Below are positions 1 to 7,517 of a stretch of DNA of 20,777 nt, one piece after another. Below the pieces are notes generated by a model. The model worked only from the letters and a program-made list of their open reading frames with translations, was not told where the DNA came from and ran no database searches. How positions within the stretch are numbered: the stretch's first letter is position 1; every line of letters starts with the position of its first letter. The stretch comes from VAZQ01 sp036406655 (GTDB taxonomy: Bacteria > Pseudomonadota > Alphaproteobacteria > Rhizobiales > Xanthobacteraceae): NCBI GenBank assembly GCA_036406655.1, contig DASXAP010000191.1, positions 1 through 20,777 on the forward strand. Direction: 5' to 3'. The position numbers were made by a program, and so were the translations under genes.

Positions 1-121
1 AGCTACATATGTATGTTCTCTGCGCGCGCCTCAATGGGCACGACGCCGGTGAAGTTTCGATAGCTCGGAGTGAGCTCTTCCGCCGGCAAGCCTAAGCTTC
101 ATTGACTTACGACACATTGTG

Positions 122-126
122 AGGAG
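122..126 (+). promoter_or_regulatory. Shine-Dalgarno of the YcaC-like hydrolase
   Basis: AGGAG lies six bases before the ATG at 133 and fixes that start. TTGACT at 102-107 resembles a -35 box, but there is no room for a matching -10 before the ribosome site, so I do not call a promoter. Confidence 0.6.
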
Positions 127-132
127 TGAAGC

Positions 133-852
133 ATGGCGGCAGCATTCAACAAGTGGATGATCGATCCCAAACACGCGGTGATGCTCTTGATCGATCACCA
201 AAGCGGACTATTCCAGCTAGTCAGGGATATTGACCAACCCACCCTTCGCGCCCACGTGTGCGCTCTTGCCAAGGTGGCGCGTCTCGCGAAGGTGCCGACC
301 TTCACCACCGCCTCCGTCCCCGATGGGCCGAACGGCCCCTTGATTCCGGAGATTCACCAATTCAATCCGGACGCGGTTTACATTCCGCGTACTGGTCAAA
401 TCAATGCTTGGGATAATCCCAAGTGGGTCGAAGCCATCGAAAAGACAGGGCGAAAAACGCTCCTCATGGCCGGCACGCTCACAAGCGTTTGCATGGCATT
501 CCCCACGCTCAAAGCCCTTGCCGCCGGCTACAAGGTCTTTTGTATTGTGGATGCCTCTGGCAATTGGAGCACGATGGCTACTGACATTACGCTTGCGCGC
601 ATCGTTCAGGCTGGCGCGATGCCGATTGATACCTACGCCGTACTTGCTGAACTTATGAGCACGTGGAACCGCCCCGACGCGATGGAGTTTGCGGGCGTCA
701 TGGTCGAGTACATTGTACCGCCTTATCGCGCGCTGATTGAGAGCTATGATAAGGCTCAGAGCGTGGAAAAAGTCGGCCACGAAACCAAATTAGATCGCCT
801 GAAGGCTGCCACCGGCAAACCTGAAGCTGCAAAAGTGAAGACTCCTGCCTGA
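133..852 (+). CDS. YcaC-like isochorismatase-family cysteine hydrolase
   Basis: A 239-residue protein of the isochorismatase-like (cysteine hydrolase) superfamily, closest in appearance to the YcaC branch. What is seen: the catalytic Asp lies in LLIDHQSGL (Asp21), the nucleophile in GTLTSVCMAF (Cys120), and YIPRTGQINAWDN (about residues 83-95) matches the YIARPGNINAWDN stretch of E. coli YcaC. The C-terminal PPYRALIESYD also parallels YcaC. An Arg stands where many family members have the catalytic Lys, as in YcaC itself. About 25 extra charged and Ala-rich residues extend the C-terminus. YcaC proteins are cytoplasmic hydrolases whose natural substrate is unsettled, so no substrate is assigned. 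AGGAG six bases upstream supports the start. Codon use is visibly more AT-rich than in all later genes, and the gene stands alone, which hints at separate ancestry. Confidence 0.9.
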   Translation: MAAAFNKWMIDPKHAVMLLIDHQSGLFQLVRDIDQPTLRAHVCALAKVARLAKVPTFTTASVPDGPNGPLIPEIHQFNPDAVYIPRTGQINAWDNPKWVEAIEKTGRKTLLMAGTLTSVCMAFPTLKALAAGYKVFCIVDASGNWSTMATDITLARIVQAGAMPIDTYAVLAELMSTWNRPDAMEFAGVMVEYIVPPYRALIESYDKAQSVEKVGHETKLDRLKAATGKPEAAKVKTPA

Positions 853-1217
853 GGCTGTTATCGAGAGGCTCAAGTGCGTGAAAGAACGCCCCGCGGGACA
901 CGCCACTTAGCCGCGGGGCGTCCTGTTCACCCATGCAGGGCGATACCAACCTGGGTTAGAGTTTTTTCATATCGCGTCCAAGAGTCTCTGAGCCTGCCTT
1001 GGCGACTAGTCGAGGTACGAGTCAAATTGTGCGCGGGTGAGTTGGGATCAAATGGATTGTTCGCCAAGTCCGGCATTACCCGGCACACGCGGCGAGGGTG
1101 GACCCTGCCGCCGCGGGCGGGTCACGCCGGCTGCCCGGTTGCAGCGGACCGATGAGACACGGTCGCATCATCCGTTGCCCATGCTCAACGATGTAATAGT
1201 GGCCGGCGTGCCGAAAT
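853..1217. other. Non-coding gap between convergent genes
   Basis: This 365-base stretch separates the ends of the YcaC-like gene and the minus-strand serine hydrolase. I see no credible gene: the short open frames here lack family features and ribosome sites. It holds a strong GC-rich hairpin at 886-921 and a weaker imperfect one around 1089-1111 (GCGGC and GGGT pairing with ACCC and GCCGC). The five-copy palindromic repeat found at other junctions is absent here. Confidence 0.6.
886..921. terminator. GC-rich hairpin, possible terminator
   Basis: ACGCCCCGCGG at 886-896 pairs perfectly with CCGCGGGGCGT at 911-921 around a 14-base loop, 34 bases after the stop of the YcaC-like gene. Neither strand has a clear T-run after the stem, so it is at best a Rho-assisted or mRNA-stabilising structure. 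Confidence 0.4.
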
Positions 1218-2507
1218 TCATCCATTGATCGCCGCGTAGAGACCGCGCTCGAATTGACGGTAGATGCGCAGCGCGGGCCTGTCGGCGAAGGGCAGCACCT
1301 GCGTCATGAAGACGGCGGCGATGCCTCTTGCCGGATCGATCCAGTAATAGGTGTTGAGAAGGCCGCCCCAGGTCAGGCTGCCGGCGCTGCGGCCGTCCGG
1401 AACGGCCTCGACGTTGATCAGGTGACCGAACCCCCATTTCAGCGGACTGCCGGGAAAGAAGTCGACATCGTTGGAGAGCGCCGGCGCCATCGTCCGCAGC
1501 ACGCCGGGCTCGATGCTGCCGATCTGGTTCTGCCCCATGCGCGCGACAGTCTCCGCGCGGAGGATGCGGGCCCCGTCCAGCGCGCCGCCCCGCAACAGCA
1601 TCCGGACCAAAGCCAGATAGTCCGGTGCGGTCGAGTAGATCGAGCCCCCGCCGGAGAAGGATTTCCGCCCCGACGGCCGCTCCGCCGGTTGCGGCGCGAG
1701 CGAGCCCTCCGGTCCGCGCCGATGCAGGCTCGCCTCGCGCAGGCGCTGCTGCGGCGAGATGACGAACGCGGTATCCTTCATCCCGAGCGGGTCGAGAATG
1801 TTCTTGCGAAAATACACATCCAGCGGCTCGCCGCTGACGTGCTCCACGATGCGGCCGACCCAGTCGATGCTGGTGCCGTATTGCCAGCGCTCCCCGGGAT
1901 CGAACATGAGCGGCGTGCGCGGGGCGCGCTTTCGCTCCGCCGGCGCCAGCAGCTCGATCGCCTTGGCATAGCGGACCGCCTTGGCGTCCCAGAGCCGGTA
2001 GGCGAACCCCGCCGTGTGGGTCAGCAGCTGGTGCAGCGAGATCGGTCCCTTTGCCGGGCGCAGCTGCGGGACACCTTTGGGATCGAACCCGTCGAGCACC
2101 TCCGGCGCGCTGAGCGCGGGATCGATGTGCGGCACCGGGGCATCGAGCAAAAGCTTCTCCTGCTCGACGAGCTGCAGCGCCGCCACCGTAGTGATCAGCT
2201 TCACCATCGACGCGACGCGGAACACCGTGTCGCGGGTCATCGCCGGCGCTTCGTGAAGCCGGCGCTTGCCGAAAACGCCTTCGTAGACGAGGTCATTCTC
2301 GGTAGCGGCCAGCGCCACGATCCCGGGCACTTCCGCGGCGCTCGTTGCCGCACGCAGCATCGAATCGATATGGGACAATGTGCCGACGACCGGCCCGGCC
2401 GGCACTACGGCGCGCGCAGGGACCGCGCGGCCGATGCCCAGCGGGCCCAGCATTGCAAGCTTCAGCGTCGTCTCGACGACGTCGCGGCGGCTGGGGCGAC
2501 GGATCAT
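1218..2507 (-). CDS. Tat-exported serine hydrolase, beta-lactamase/EstB family
   Basis: A 429-residue serine hydrolase of the class C beta-lactamase-related family (carboxylesterases, DD-peptidase-like enzymes). From the ATG at 2507 the N-terminus IRRPSRRDVVETTLKLAML is a twin-arginine signal, so export to the periplasm is likely. The active-site motif SxxK is SMVK (Ser100, Lys103). The conserved Tyr follows GERWQY (Tyr210), and the third motif is WGG (380-382), the W-x-G form of EstB-like esterases rather than the KTG of true beta-lactamases. The start at 2507 is preferred because AAGG lies five bases upstream; the in-frame ATG at 2540 would overlap the propeller gene, and longer frames run antisense-free but through that gene. 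It follows the propeller gene by 13 bases, as the last gene of a probable four-gene operon. The substrate is unknown; an ester is more likely than a beta-lactam. Confidence 0.87.
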   Translation of the reverse strand: MIRRPSRRDVVETTLKLAMLGPLGIGRAVPARAVVPAGPVVGTLSHIDSMLRAATSAAEVPGIVALAATENDLVYEGVFGKRRLHEAPAMTRDTVFRVASMVKLITTVAALQLVEQEKLLLDAPVPHIDPALSAPEVLDGFDPKGVPQLRPAKGPISLHQLLTHTAGFAYRLWDAKAVRYAKAIELLAPAERKRAPRTPLMFDPGERWQYGTSIDWVGRIVEHVSGEPLDVYFRKNILDPLGMKDTAFVISPQQRLREASLHRRGPEGSLAPQPAERPSGRKSFSGGGSIYSTAPDYLALVRMLLRGGALDGARILRAETVARMGQNQIGSIEPGVLRTMAPALSNDVDFFPGSPLKWGFGHLINVEAVPDGRSAGSLTWGGLLNTYYWIDPARGIAAVFMTQVLPFADRPALRIYRQFERGLYAAING

Positions 2508-2520
2508 GCCGGCCTTGAGA

Positions 2521-3489
2521 TCAATTTGTCCCCGCCGCATGCCGGATGACCCGGATGCGCTCGGTGCCCGATTCCGGGACCCATGTCTCGCCCTTGCGCC
2601 CGAGCAGCTGACGAACGTTGGCGTTCTTGCGATCGCTCGGAAAGCTGTCGAACTTCCCGGTTGCGGGATCGAAGCGCACGATGGCATTGGCCGCCCAATC
2701 CGAGAGCCATACCTTGTCGTCGGGATCCACCCAGACGGCATAGGTGCGCGCCTTCTCGCCCGGAAGCTTCCACTCTTTCCAGCTTCCGGCGGTCGGATCG
2801 AAGACGCCCACGTTGCCGGAGCTCCACTCGCTGATCCACAGCCGGCCCTGCGAATCCGACCACACCCGGCGCGCACCCTGATTCCTGGTGGGCGGCTCGT
2901 GCACGGTTGCGGCGCCGGTCGTGAGCTCCACATTGGCGAGATAGCTGCCCGCCAGCGACACGAACCAGATGTCGCCGTTGGGCGTCCCGGTGATCCCGTA
3001 AGGTCCGGGCCCTCTCGGCGCGTGCCAGACCTTCATGTCTCCCGTTGCCGGATCGAGCCGCCCGTAAATCCCGTTCTGCCCGGTGAACCAGATTCGACCC
3101 TTGCCGTCGAAGGCGGCAGTGTTGAGATTGGCATAAGGCATAGGCTCCTTGGGCAGCGGCCACGTCCTGACCTGCCGCGTGCCGGGATCAAGCCGCACGA
3201 TCGCGTTCTGGCCCCCGTCGGTGAACCAGGGAGCCCCGTCCGGCCCGATGATGACTCCGTGCGGCGCGGAATCCCTGCCGAGCGGAACACGTTCGACCTC
3301 GCCGCTCGCCGGGTCCAGCCGGCCGGCGATGCCGCGGTTCTGGCCGGCGTACCAGACCTCTCCGCCCGGCCCGACCGCCACGTCGTGCGGATAGTCGCCT
3401 CGGGGCAGCTCGTAGTACCGCGACTGCTGCGCCGCGGCAGGCGCCGAAGCTGCCCCGAGGATGCTCAGCGCGACCAGCAGACCACGCAT
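2521..3489 (-). CDS. Secreted Vgb-like seven-bladed beta-propeller
   Basis: A 322-residue protein related to virginiamycin B lyase (Vgb/streptogramin lyase-like, NHL-type propellers). A Sec signal (residues 1-20, ending APAAAQ) precedes seven blade motifs of the form G-(E/R)-(V/I/L)-W: GEVWYAGQ near 43, GAPWFTDGG near 85, GRIWFTGQ near 131, GDIWFVSL near 172, GRLWISEW near 215, DKVWLSDW near 258 and GETWVPES near 300. This matches the seven blades of the fold. GGAGG five bases before the ATG at 3489 decides the start over upstream in-frame Met codons. Many exported Vgb-like proteins carry no streptogramin lyase activity, and I could not identify the lyase's catalytic residues, so antibiotic resistance is not claimed. 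Its place after a solute-binding protein and before an exported hydrolase suggests periplasmic ligand binding or lactone/ester chemistry (inference). Confidence 0.85.
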   Translation of the reverse strand: MRGLLVALSILGAASAPAAAQQSRYYELPRGDYPHDVAVGPGGEVWYAGQNRGIAGRLDPASGEVERVPLGRDSAPHGVIIGPDGAPWFTDGGQNAIVRLDPGTRQVRTWPLPKEPMPYANLNTAAFDGKGRIWFTGQNGIYGRLDPATGDMKVWHAPRGPGPYGITGTPNGDIWFVSLAGSYLANVELTTGAATVHEPPTRNQGARRVWSDSQGRLWISEWSSGNVGVFDPTAGSWKEWKLPGEKARTYAVWVDPDDKVWLSDWAANAIVRFDPATGKFDSFPSDRKNANVRQLLGRKGETWVPESGTERIRVIRHAAGTN

Positions 3490-3562
3490 GCCGCCCTCCA
3501 TCTGCGGAAACGTGAGCAACTATAGCCGATGCTCGATCACTGCCGTGCGGAATTGGCGGCCA

Positions 3563-3694
3563 TCAGCGCCCGAGCAGCTTGGCAAGCCGGAAGATCGCGC
3601 TGATGAGAACCATCGTGCCGAAGATCAGCGCCGCCAGAACGAGATGTCGGCCGTCGTCTTTGAACGCCTGCGCTACGCGACCGAGTGCTGTCAT
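3563..3694 (-). CDS. Small single-span membrane protein (43 aa)
   Basis: A 43-residue open frame whose ATG overlaps the stop of the solute-binding protein as ATGA (3691-3694), the classic arrangement for translational coupling. Residues 1-16 are basic and amphipathic (MTALGRVAQAFKDDGR). They are followed by one hydrophobic helix of about 20 residues (LVLAALIFGTMVLISAIF) and a short basic tail RLAKLLGR, so a single-span inner-membrane protein with a cytoplasmic basic end is likely. I recognise no family. It is far shorter than the membrane subunits TctA and TctB of the tripartite tricarboxylate transporters, so it does not replace them. It lies 73 bases before the propeller gene start and in the same direction. 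Gene finders with a length cut-off would miss it. Confidence 0.6.
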   Translation of the reverse strand: MTALGRVAQAFKDDGRHLVLAALIFGTMVLISAIFRLAKLLGR

Positions 3695-4677
3695 TGCATT
3701 GGAATGTTCGCCGCCCTGGCGAGCTGCTTGGCCATGACCGCTTCCTTGGCCACGCGTGCGTCGAAGTCCTCCGGGCTCATGACCATCTGCTCGACGCCGA
3801 GCGTGGTGAGCTTCTGCCTGGCGTGCGGGTCCTGCAGCGCCTTGACGATTGCCGCATGCATCACGTGCACGAGCTCGCGCGGCGTTGCCTTGGGAACGAA
3901 CGCGCCGACCCAGAAGTCGAAATCGGAATCGGGAACACCGGCCTCGACCGTGGTCGGCACGTCGGGCAGCGCGGAGGCGCGGCGGGAGCTGCTGACCGCG
4001 AGCGCCAGGAGCTTGCCGTCCTTGATCAGCGGCATCGCCGGGGTGATCGGGCAGAAATAGATGTCGACCCGGCCGGTCATGACCTCGGTCAGCGCCTCGG
4101 GCGCGCCCTTGAAGGGAACGAGCTGGCCCTCGAAGCCCGCGGCGAGGCGGAACCGCTCCATGGTGAGATGCGGCGGGGTGCCGATCCCTGCGGCGGCGTA
4201 GTTGATGGCACCCGGTCTTGCCCTGGCGGCGGCGGCGAGCTCCTTCACCGTCTTGATGCCCTTGCTCGGCGCGATGACGAGCACCAGCGGCACGTTGCCG
4301 AGCGGCGTGATGCCGGAAAAATCCTTGACCGGATCGTAGGGGACGTTGGCCTGTATCGCCGGCACCGTCACAATGGCGTTGGAATGGACCAGGATGGTGT
4401 AGCCGTCCGGATCGGATTTCTGCACCTGCGCGGCACCGACCGTGGTCCCGCCGCCGGGCCGGTTCTCGATCACGAACGACTGCCCGACCTGCTGCCCGAC
4501 CTGATCGAATACGGTCCGGGGGACGAGATCGGTCGCGCTGCCCGCGGCATAGGGGACGACGACCCGGACCGATCTCGCCGGCCAATCCAGCGCGCGTGCG
4601 GGACCGAGCATCGGCCCGCCGGCAAACGCGGCAGCGAGCGAGGCGGCGCCAGCCTCGAGAACCTTGCGGCGATTCAT
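3691..4677 (-). CDS. Bug/TctC-family tripartite tricarboxylate solute-binding protein
   Basis: A 328-residue periplasmic binding protein of the Bug (TctC) family, which captures small carboxylates and related compounds for tripartite tricarboxylate transporters. Family signatures are clear: VVVPYAAGSATDLVPR (about 39-54), VIENRPGGGTTVGA (69-82), DPDGYTIL (89-96), and LPDVPTTVEAGVP in the C-terminal half. The N-terminus MNRRKVLEAG followed by an Ala-rich stretch to PARALDWP is a signal peptide, possibly Tat. GGAGGG lies just upstream of the ATG at 4677. No TctA or TctB membrane gene is present, so it is an orphan binding protein, common in organisms with expanded Bug families. It is the first gene of the minus-strand operon with the small membrane protein, the propeller and the serine hydrolase. 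The ligand cannot be read from the sequence. Confidence 0.93.
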   Translation of the reverse strand: MNRRKVLEAGAASLAAAFAGGPMLGPARALDWPARSVRVVVPYAAGSATDLVPRTVFDQVGQQVGQSFVIENRPGGGTTVGAAQVQKSDPDGYTILVHSNAIVTVPAIQANVPYDPVKDFSGITPLGNVPLVLVIAPSKGIKTVKELAAAARARPGAINYAAAGIGTPPHLTMERFRLAAGFEGQLVPFKGAPEALTEVMTGRVDIYFCPITPAMPLIKDGKLLALAVSSSRRASALPDVPTTVEAGVPDSDFDFWVGAFVPKATPRELVHVMHAAIVKALQDPHARQKLTTLGVEQMVMSPEDFDARVAKEAVMAKQLARAANIPMQ

Positions 4678-5060
4678 GACGAGCCCTCCACTATGGGGAG
4701 GGTCTACGCTGACGATGCACGACCTGTCCAGGCGCTCCCCGGAACATCATCGCAAGGTGGGCAACGGCGCGTCGCGCCGTTGCGCGTGCGCCCGCGCGCA
4801 CGCACGCCGCGGGCGCGGACGGGAACGGATGTTGTTCGACCCGGGAAATCGTGCTGTACAGGGGCGGCTGATCGGGCCACACGGCGGCCGGACGTCGCGG
4901 CCTCTCGGACGGTCATGGCCGGCCTCGTGCCGGCCATCCCGATCCTGAATCGGGATCGCCGGGCCAAGCCCGGCGATGACAGGCGAGGAGTGGGGCAAGC
5001 CCGGCCCGCTCGACGGCTCGGTGCTCGCGGGCGCCGGAAGGGTTTTCGGAGGCGACAGGA
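4678..5060. other. Divergent intergenic region with palindromic repeat
   Basis: This 383-base stretch between the divergent solute-binding-protein and flavin monooxygenase genes should carry both promoters, but I found no convincing -35/-10 pair. It contains repeat copy A (4911-4980), a GC-rich CGC/GCG-alternating patch near 4789-4820, and the ribosome site GGAGG at 5048-5052 for the downstream gene. The open frames across it are shadows of the repeat and of high GC. Confidence 0.6.
4911..4980. repeat. Paired-hairpin palindromic repeat, copy A
   Basis: Seventy bases made of three consecutive hairpins: ATGGCCGGC/GCCGGCCAT, CCCGAT/ATCGGG, and ATCGCCGGGC/GCCCGGCGAT, bounded by GTCAT and ATGAC. 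It is the reverse complement of copy D (10737-10806) with a single mismatch that I can find. The organisation resembles REP/BIME elements: two inverted units flanking an inner stem. Confidence 0.85.
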
Positions 5061-6173
5061 ATGCGGCTCGGATACTTCACCATGCCGGTTCATCCCATGA
5101 ATCGGGACTGGGCCGAGACCCTGAAGGAGGACCGCGAGGCTATCATTCTCGCCGACAAGCTCGGCTTCTACGACGCGTTCATGGGCGAGCACCTGACCGA
5201 TGCCTGCGAGAACATCACCAACAGCATGATGTTTCTCTCCTCGCTCATTCATCATACCAGCCGCATCAAGCTCGGCAGCGGCACCGCCAACCTCTCCCAC
5301 ATGCATCCCGTGCTGATCGCCGTGCACGCAGCGATGTTCGATCACCTGGCGGAGGGCCGCTTCGTCTTCGGCATCAGCCCGGGCGCCCTCACCAGCGACG
5401 CCGAGGCACTCGGCACGCTCGAGGAGGACCGCAACAAGATGTTCGCCGAGGCCATCGACGTCATTCTCGCCATCTGGGAGGGCGAGCCGCCCTACGACAT
5501 CGCCTTCCCCGACAACCGCTACAAGGTGTCGACCGCGCGCACGATGACGCTCGATCTCGGCGTGGGCTTCCTGCACAAGCCCTATCAGAAGCCGCGGCCG
5601 GAAATCGTCGGCACCGTGGTGGCACCGTTCTCGCCCGGCGTTGTGCTCATGGGCCAGCGCGACTTCCATCCGCTCTCGGCGAACTTCCTGCTGTCGCAGC
5701 ACCTGCGATCGCATTGGCAGAACTATTGCAAGGGCAAGGCCGAGGCCGGCGCCGAGGCCAGCACTGGCGACTGGCGCGTGGCACGGGCGATATTCGTGGC
5801 CGACGACGACAAGGTCGCCGCGCGCTACGGTCGCTTCGACGAGAACAGCCCGTACCGGTTCTACTACGAGCAGATGCGCCGCAAGATGATGCGGGGCAAC
5901 CGGCTCTACGTGTTCAAGGCCTACAAGGACCAGCCGGATGAGGACATCACCCTCGATTGGGTGATGGACCATTGCGTGATCTACGGGACCGTCAACAAGG
6001 TGGTCGACCGGATCCTCGCCTTGCGCGATGAGATCGGCGACTTCGGCGAGCTGGTCTATGCCGGCATGGACTGGGTCGACCCCGCTCTCAACAAGCGCTC
6101 GATGCAGTTGATGGCCGAGGAGGTGATGCCGCGCGTGAACGCGGCGATCGGCCGCCCGGCGGCCGCGGCGTGA
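5061..6173 (+). CDS. LLM-class flavin-dependent oxidoreductase (luciferase-like)
   Basis: A 370-residue member of the luciferase-like monooxygenase family, which uses reduced FMN and oxygen to oxidise small organic substrates in the cytoplasm. The N-terminus MRLGYFTMPVHP followed by LADKLGFYDAFMGEHLTD (Gly-Glu-His at 42-44) is the typical first strand and helix of the TIM barrel. HTSRIKLGSGTANLSHMHPV and FDHLAEGRFVFGISPG are the expected later motifs, the latter the family's (S/G)xGRFxxGxGxG-like stretch. Length fits the group that includes limonene monooxygenase and alkanal monooxygenase alpha chains. GGAGG eight bases upstream supports the start. It is divergent from the Bug operon and converges on the Gfo/Idh/MocA gene with only 15 bases between stops. 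The substrate is unknown, and the partner flavin reductase is not in the window. Confidence 0.92.
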   Translation: MRLGYFTMPVHPMNRDWAETLKEDREAIILADKLGFYDAFMGEHLTDACENITNSMMFLSSLIHHTSRIKLGSGTANLSHMHPVLIAVHAAMFDHLAEGRFVFGISPGALTSDAEALGTLEEDRNKMFAEAIDVILAIWEGEPPYDIAFPDNRYKVSTARTMTLDLGVGFLHKPYQKPRPEIVGTVVAPFSPGVVLMGQRDFHPLSANFLLSQHLRSHWQNYCKGKAEAGAEASTGDWRVARAIFVADDDKVAARYGRFDENSPYRFYYEQMRRKMMRGNRLYVFKAYKDQPDEDITLDWVMDHCVIYGTVNKVVDRILALRDEIGDFGELVYAGMDWVDPALNKRSMQLMAEEVMPRVNAAIGRPAAAA

Positions 6174-6188
6174 GCGCGTAAATGAGAG

Positions 6189-7340
6189 TCACGGGCACGG
6201 CCCGGACGGAAATTCGATCCAGCGCCGCTCCGTCATGCTGCGCTGGCAGGCTTCGGCAAAGGCGACGTCGCGGATTCCCGCCGCGAAATCGCTGGCGAGA
6301 GGCGCGCCGGCGGCGACATGGCGGAGAAACCGTTCCCAGCCCACGCGATAAGGATTGCAATAGGAGGCGAGCGGCGCCGCCTCGGTCCAGCCGTCGCGAT
6401 AGTCGGCGGCGATGTCGGTCATCACGCTGAAATGCGAGATCGACGGCGTCTGCGACGCCGGTTGAATCCGGCAGCGATGCAGGCCGGCGACGGCAGAGCC
6501 CTCGGTGCCGTCGACCTGCAGCGTGAACAGGTCGTCGCGGCGTACCCGCGTCGCCCACGAGCTCAGCACGGTGCCGAAGGCGCCGCCCTCGATCGCGATC
6601 AAGGTTGCCGCCGAATCCTCGACCGTCACGCTATAGCGATCGCCGCGCTCGTCGACGCGCTTCGGAATGGCCGTCCACTGCGCCGACGCCACTGCCGCGA
6701 TCCGGCCGACGATCGTCTCGATCACATAGCGCCAGTGCGGATACATATCGAGGAGGAGGCCGCCGCCGGCAGCGCGATAATTCCAGCTCGGCCGCTGGCA
6801 GGGACGCTCGCTGCCGTCGAACACCCACCAGCCGAATTCGAGGCGGAAGCCCACGATCCGTCCGAGCCGGCCGCTGCCGGTGAGGAGCGCGAGCTTCTGC
6901 AAGCCCGGCAGGTGGATCTTGTCCTCGACCGTCCCGTGCTTGCGACCGAGCGCCTGCATCCTGCGCAGGAGCGCGAGCCCCGCCGCCGCGCTCGGCGCCA
7001 CCGGCTTCTCCGCGTAGATATGCTTGCCGGCGGTGACGGCCTTCTCCAGCGTGGCCGCGCGCTGCTCGGTCGCCGCGGCATCGAAGAAGAGCGGGTAGCT
7101 CCCGTCGGCCAGCGCCGCATCGAGATCGGTGGTCCAGTCCGCGATGTCGTGCGAGCGGGCGATCGCCGCGAGGCGTCCGGCGTCGCGTCCGACCAGCAGA
7201 AGGCGCGGGAGCAGGCGATCATCGCCAATCGGCAGCCCGCCCTCGTCCCTGATCGGAACGAGCGCGTTGGCGAGGTGCTGCGTCGAGCCGATGCGCCCGG
7301 TCGCGCCGTTGACAATGATGCCGATTGTCCGGATCGCCAG
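6189..7340 (-). CDS. Gfo/Idh/MocA-family oxidoreductase with no standard start codon
   Basis: An NAD(P)-dependent oxidoreductase of the Gfo/Idh/MocA family. The usual first start, GTG at 7001, gives only 270 residues and begins inside the domain, just after the family hallmark GKHIYAEKP. Reading upstream in the same frame gives a complete Rossmann N-terminus, RTIGIIVNGATGRIGSTQHL, then a long continuous sequence to EKP (109-111 if counted from 7334), with a stop at 7371-7373. No ATG, GTG or TTG exists between that stop and 7001. The likely starts are CTG at 7340, with AGGG eight bases upstream, or ATC at 7334, where an ATG would be expected from relatives that begin M-x-T-I-G-I-I. The full length is then about 381-383 residues, normal for the family. 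The alternatives are a start-codon mutation or a base error. A C-terminal substrate domain is intact; the substrate is unknown, probably a sugar or polyol-like compound. Confidence 0.8.
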   Translation of the reverse strand: MAIRTIGIIVNGATGRIGSTQHLANALVPIRDEGGLPIGDDRLLPRLLLVGRDAGRLAAIARSHDIADWTTDLDAALADGSYPLFFDAAATEQRAATLEKAVTAGKHIYAEKPVAPSAAAGLALLRRMQALGRKHGTVEDKIHLPGLQKLALLTGSGRLGRIVGFRLEFGWWVFDGSERPCQRPSWNYRAAGGGLLLDMYPHWRYVIETIVGRIAAVASAQWTAIPKRVDERGDRYSVTVEDSAATLIAIEGGAFGTVLSSWATRVRRDDLFTLQVDGTEGSAVAGLHRCRIQPASQTPSISHFSVMTDIAADYRDGWTEAAPLASYCNPYRVGWERFLRHVAAGAPLASDFAAGIRDVAFAEACQRSMTERRWIEFPSGPCP

Positions 7341-7369
7341 AGTGGGAGCCCTGCAGGTGTCGTTCCGCC

Positions 7370-7449
7370 GTCATTGCCGGGCTTGCCCCGGCCAGCCACG
7401 CCTTGCCTTCGGCAAGGAAAGACAGGGAAGCCCGGCACAGGCCCATGAC
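7370..7449. repeat. Palindromic repeat, degenerate copy B
   Basis: It opens GTCATTGCCGGGCTTGCCCC and closes GCCCATGAC like the other copies. The right arm (GGAAGCCCGGCACAGG) has decayed, and the centre is a clean hairpin CCTTGCC/GGCAAGG at 7401-7417 with a TTC loop. It lies between the divergent oxidoreductase and deacetylase genes and supplies the stop codon upstream of the oxidoreductase frame. Confidence 0.65.
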
Positions 7450-7504
7450 GATGCGGAGCGAAGCCGCCGCACTATGCTATGCCGGTCGCGGTCGTGTCCA
7501 CGTC

Positions 7505-7509
7505 GGAGG
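7505..7509 (+). promoter_or_regulatory. Ribosome site supporting a GTG start at 7518
   Basis: GGAGG lies eight bases before GTG at 7518. The upstream in-frame ATG at 7479 has GGAG only about 20 bases away, too far to help. This favours the shorter protein. Confidence 0.55.
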
Positions 7510-7517
7510 CGAGCAAG

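Noticed and set aside
1218..2507. True beta-lactamase
   Set aside because: The third motif is WGG rather than KTG and the Tyr motif is not YxN, which fits EstB-like esterases better.
1218..2933. A single 571-residue minus-strand protein
   Set aside because: The first 140 or so codons overlap the propeller gene in another frame. The hydrolase is well explained from ATG 2507 with a Tat signal.
2521..3489. Streptogramin (virginiamycin B) resistance gene
   Set aside because: The fold matches, but the lyase active-site residues could not be identified, and exported propellers of this type usually are not resistance factors.
2380..3525. A 381-codon plus-strand open frame
   Set aside because: It is antisense to the Vgb-like propeller, which has a signal peptide, seven blade motifs and a good ribosome site.
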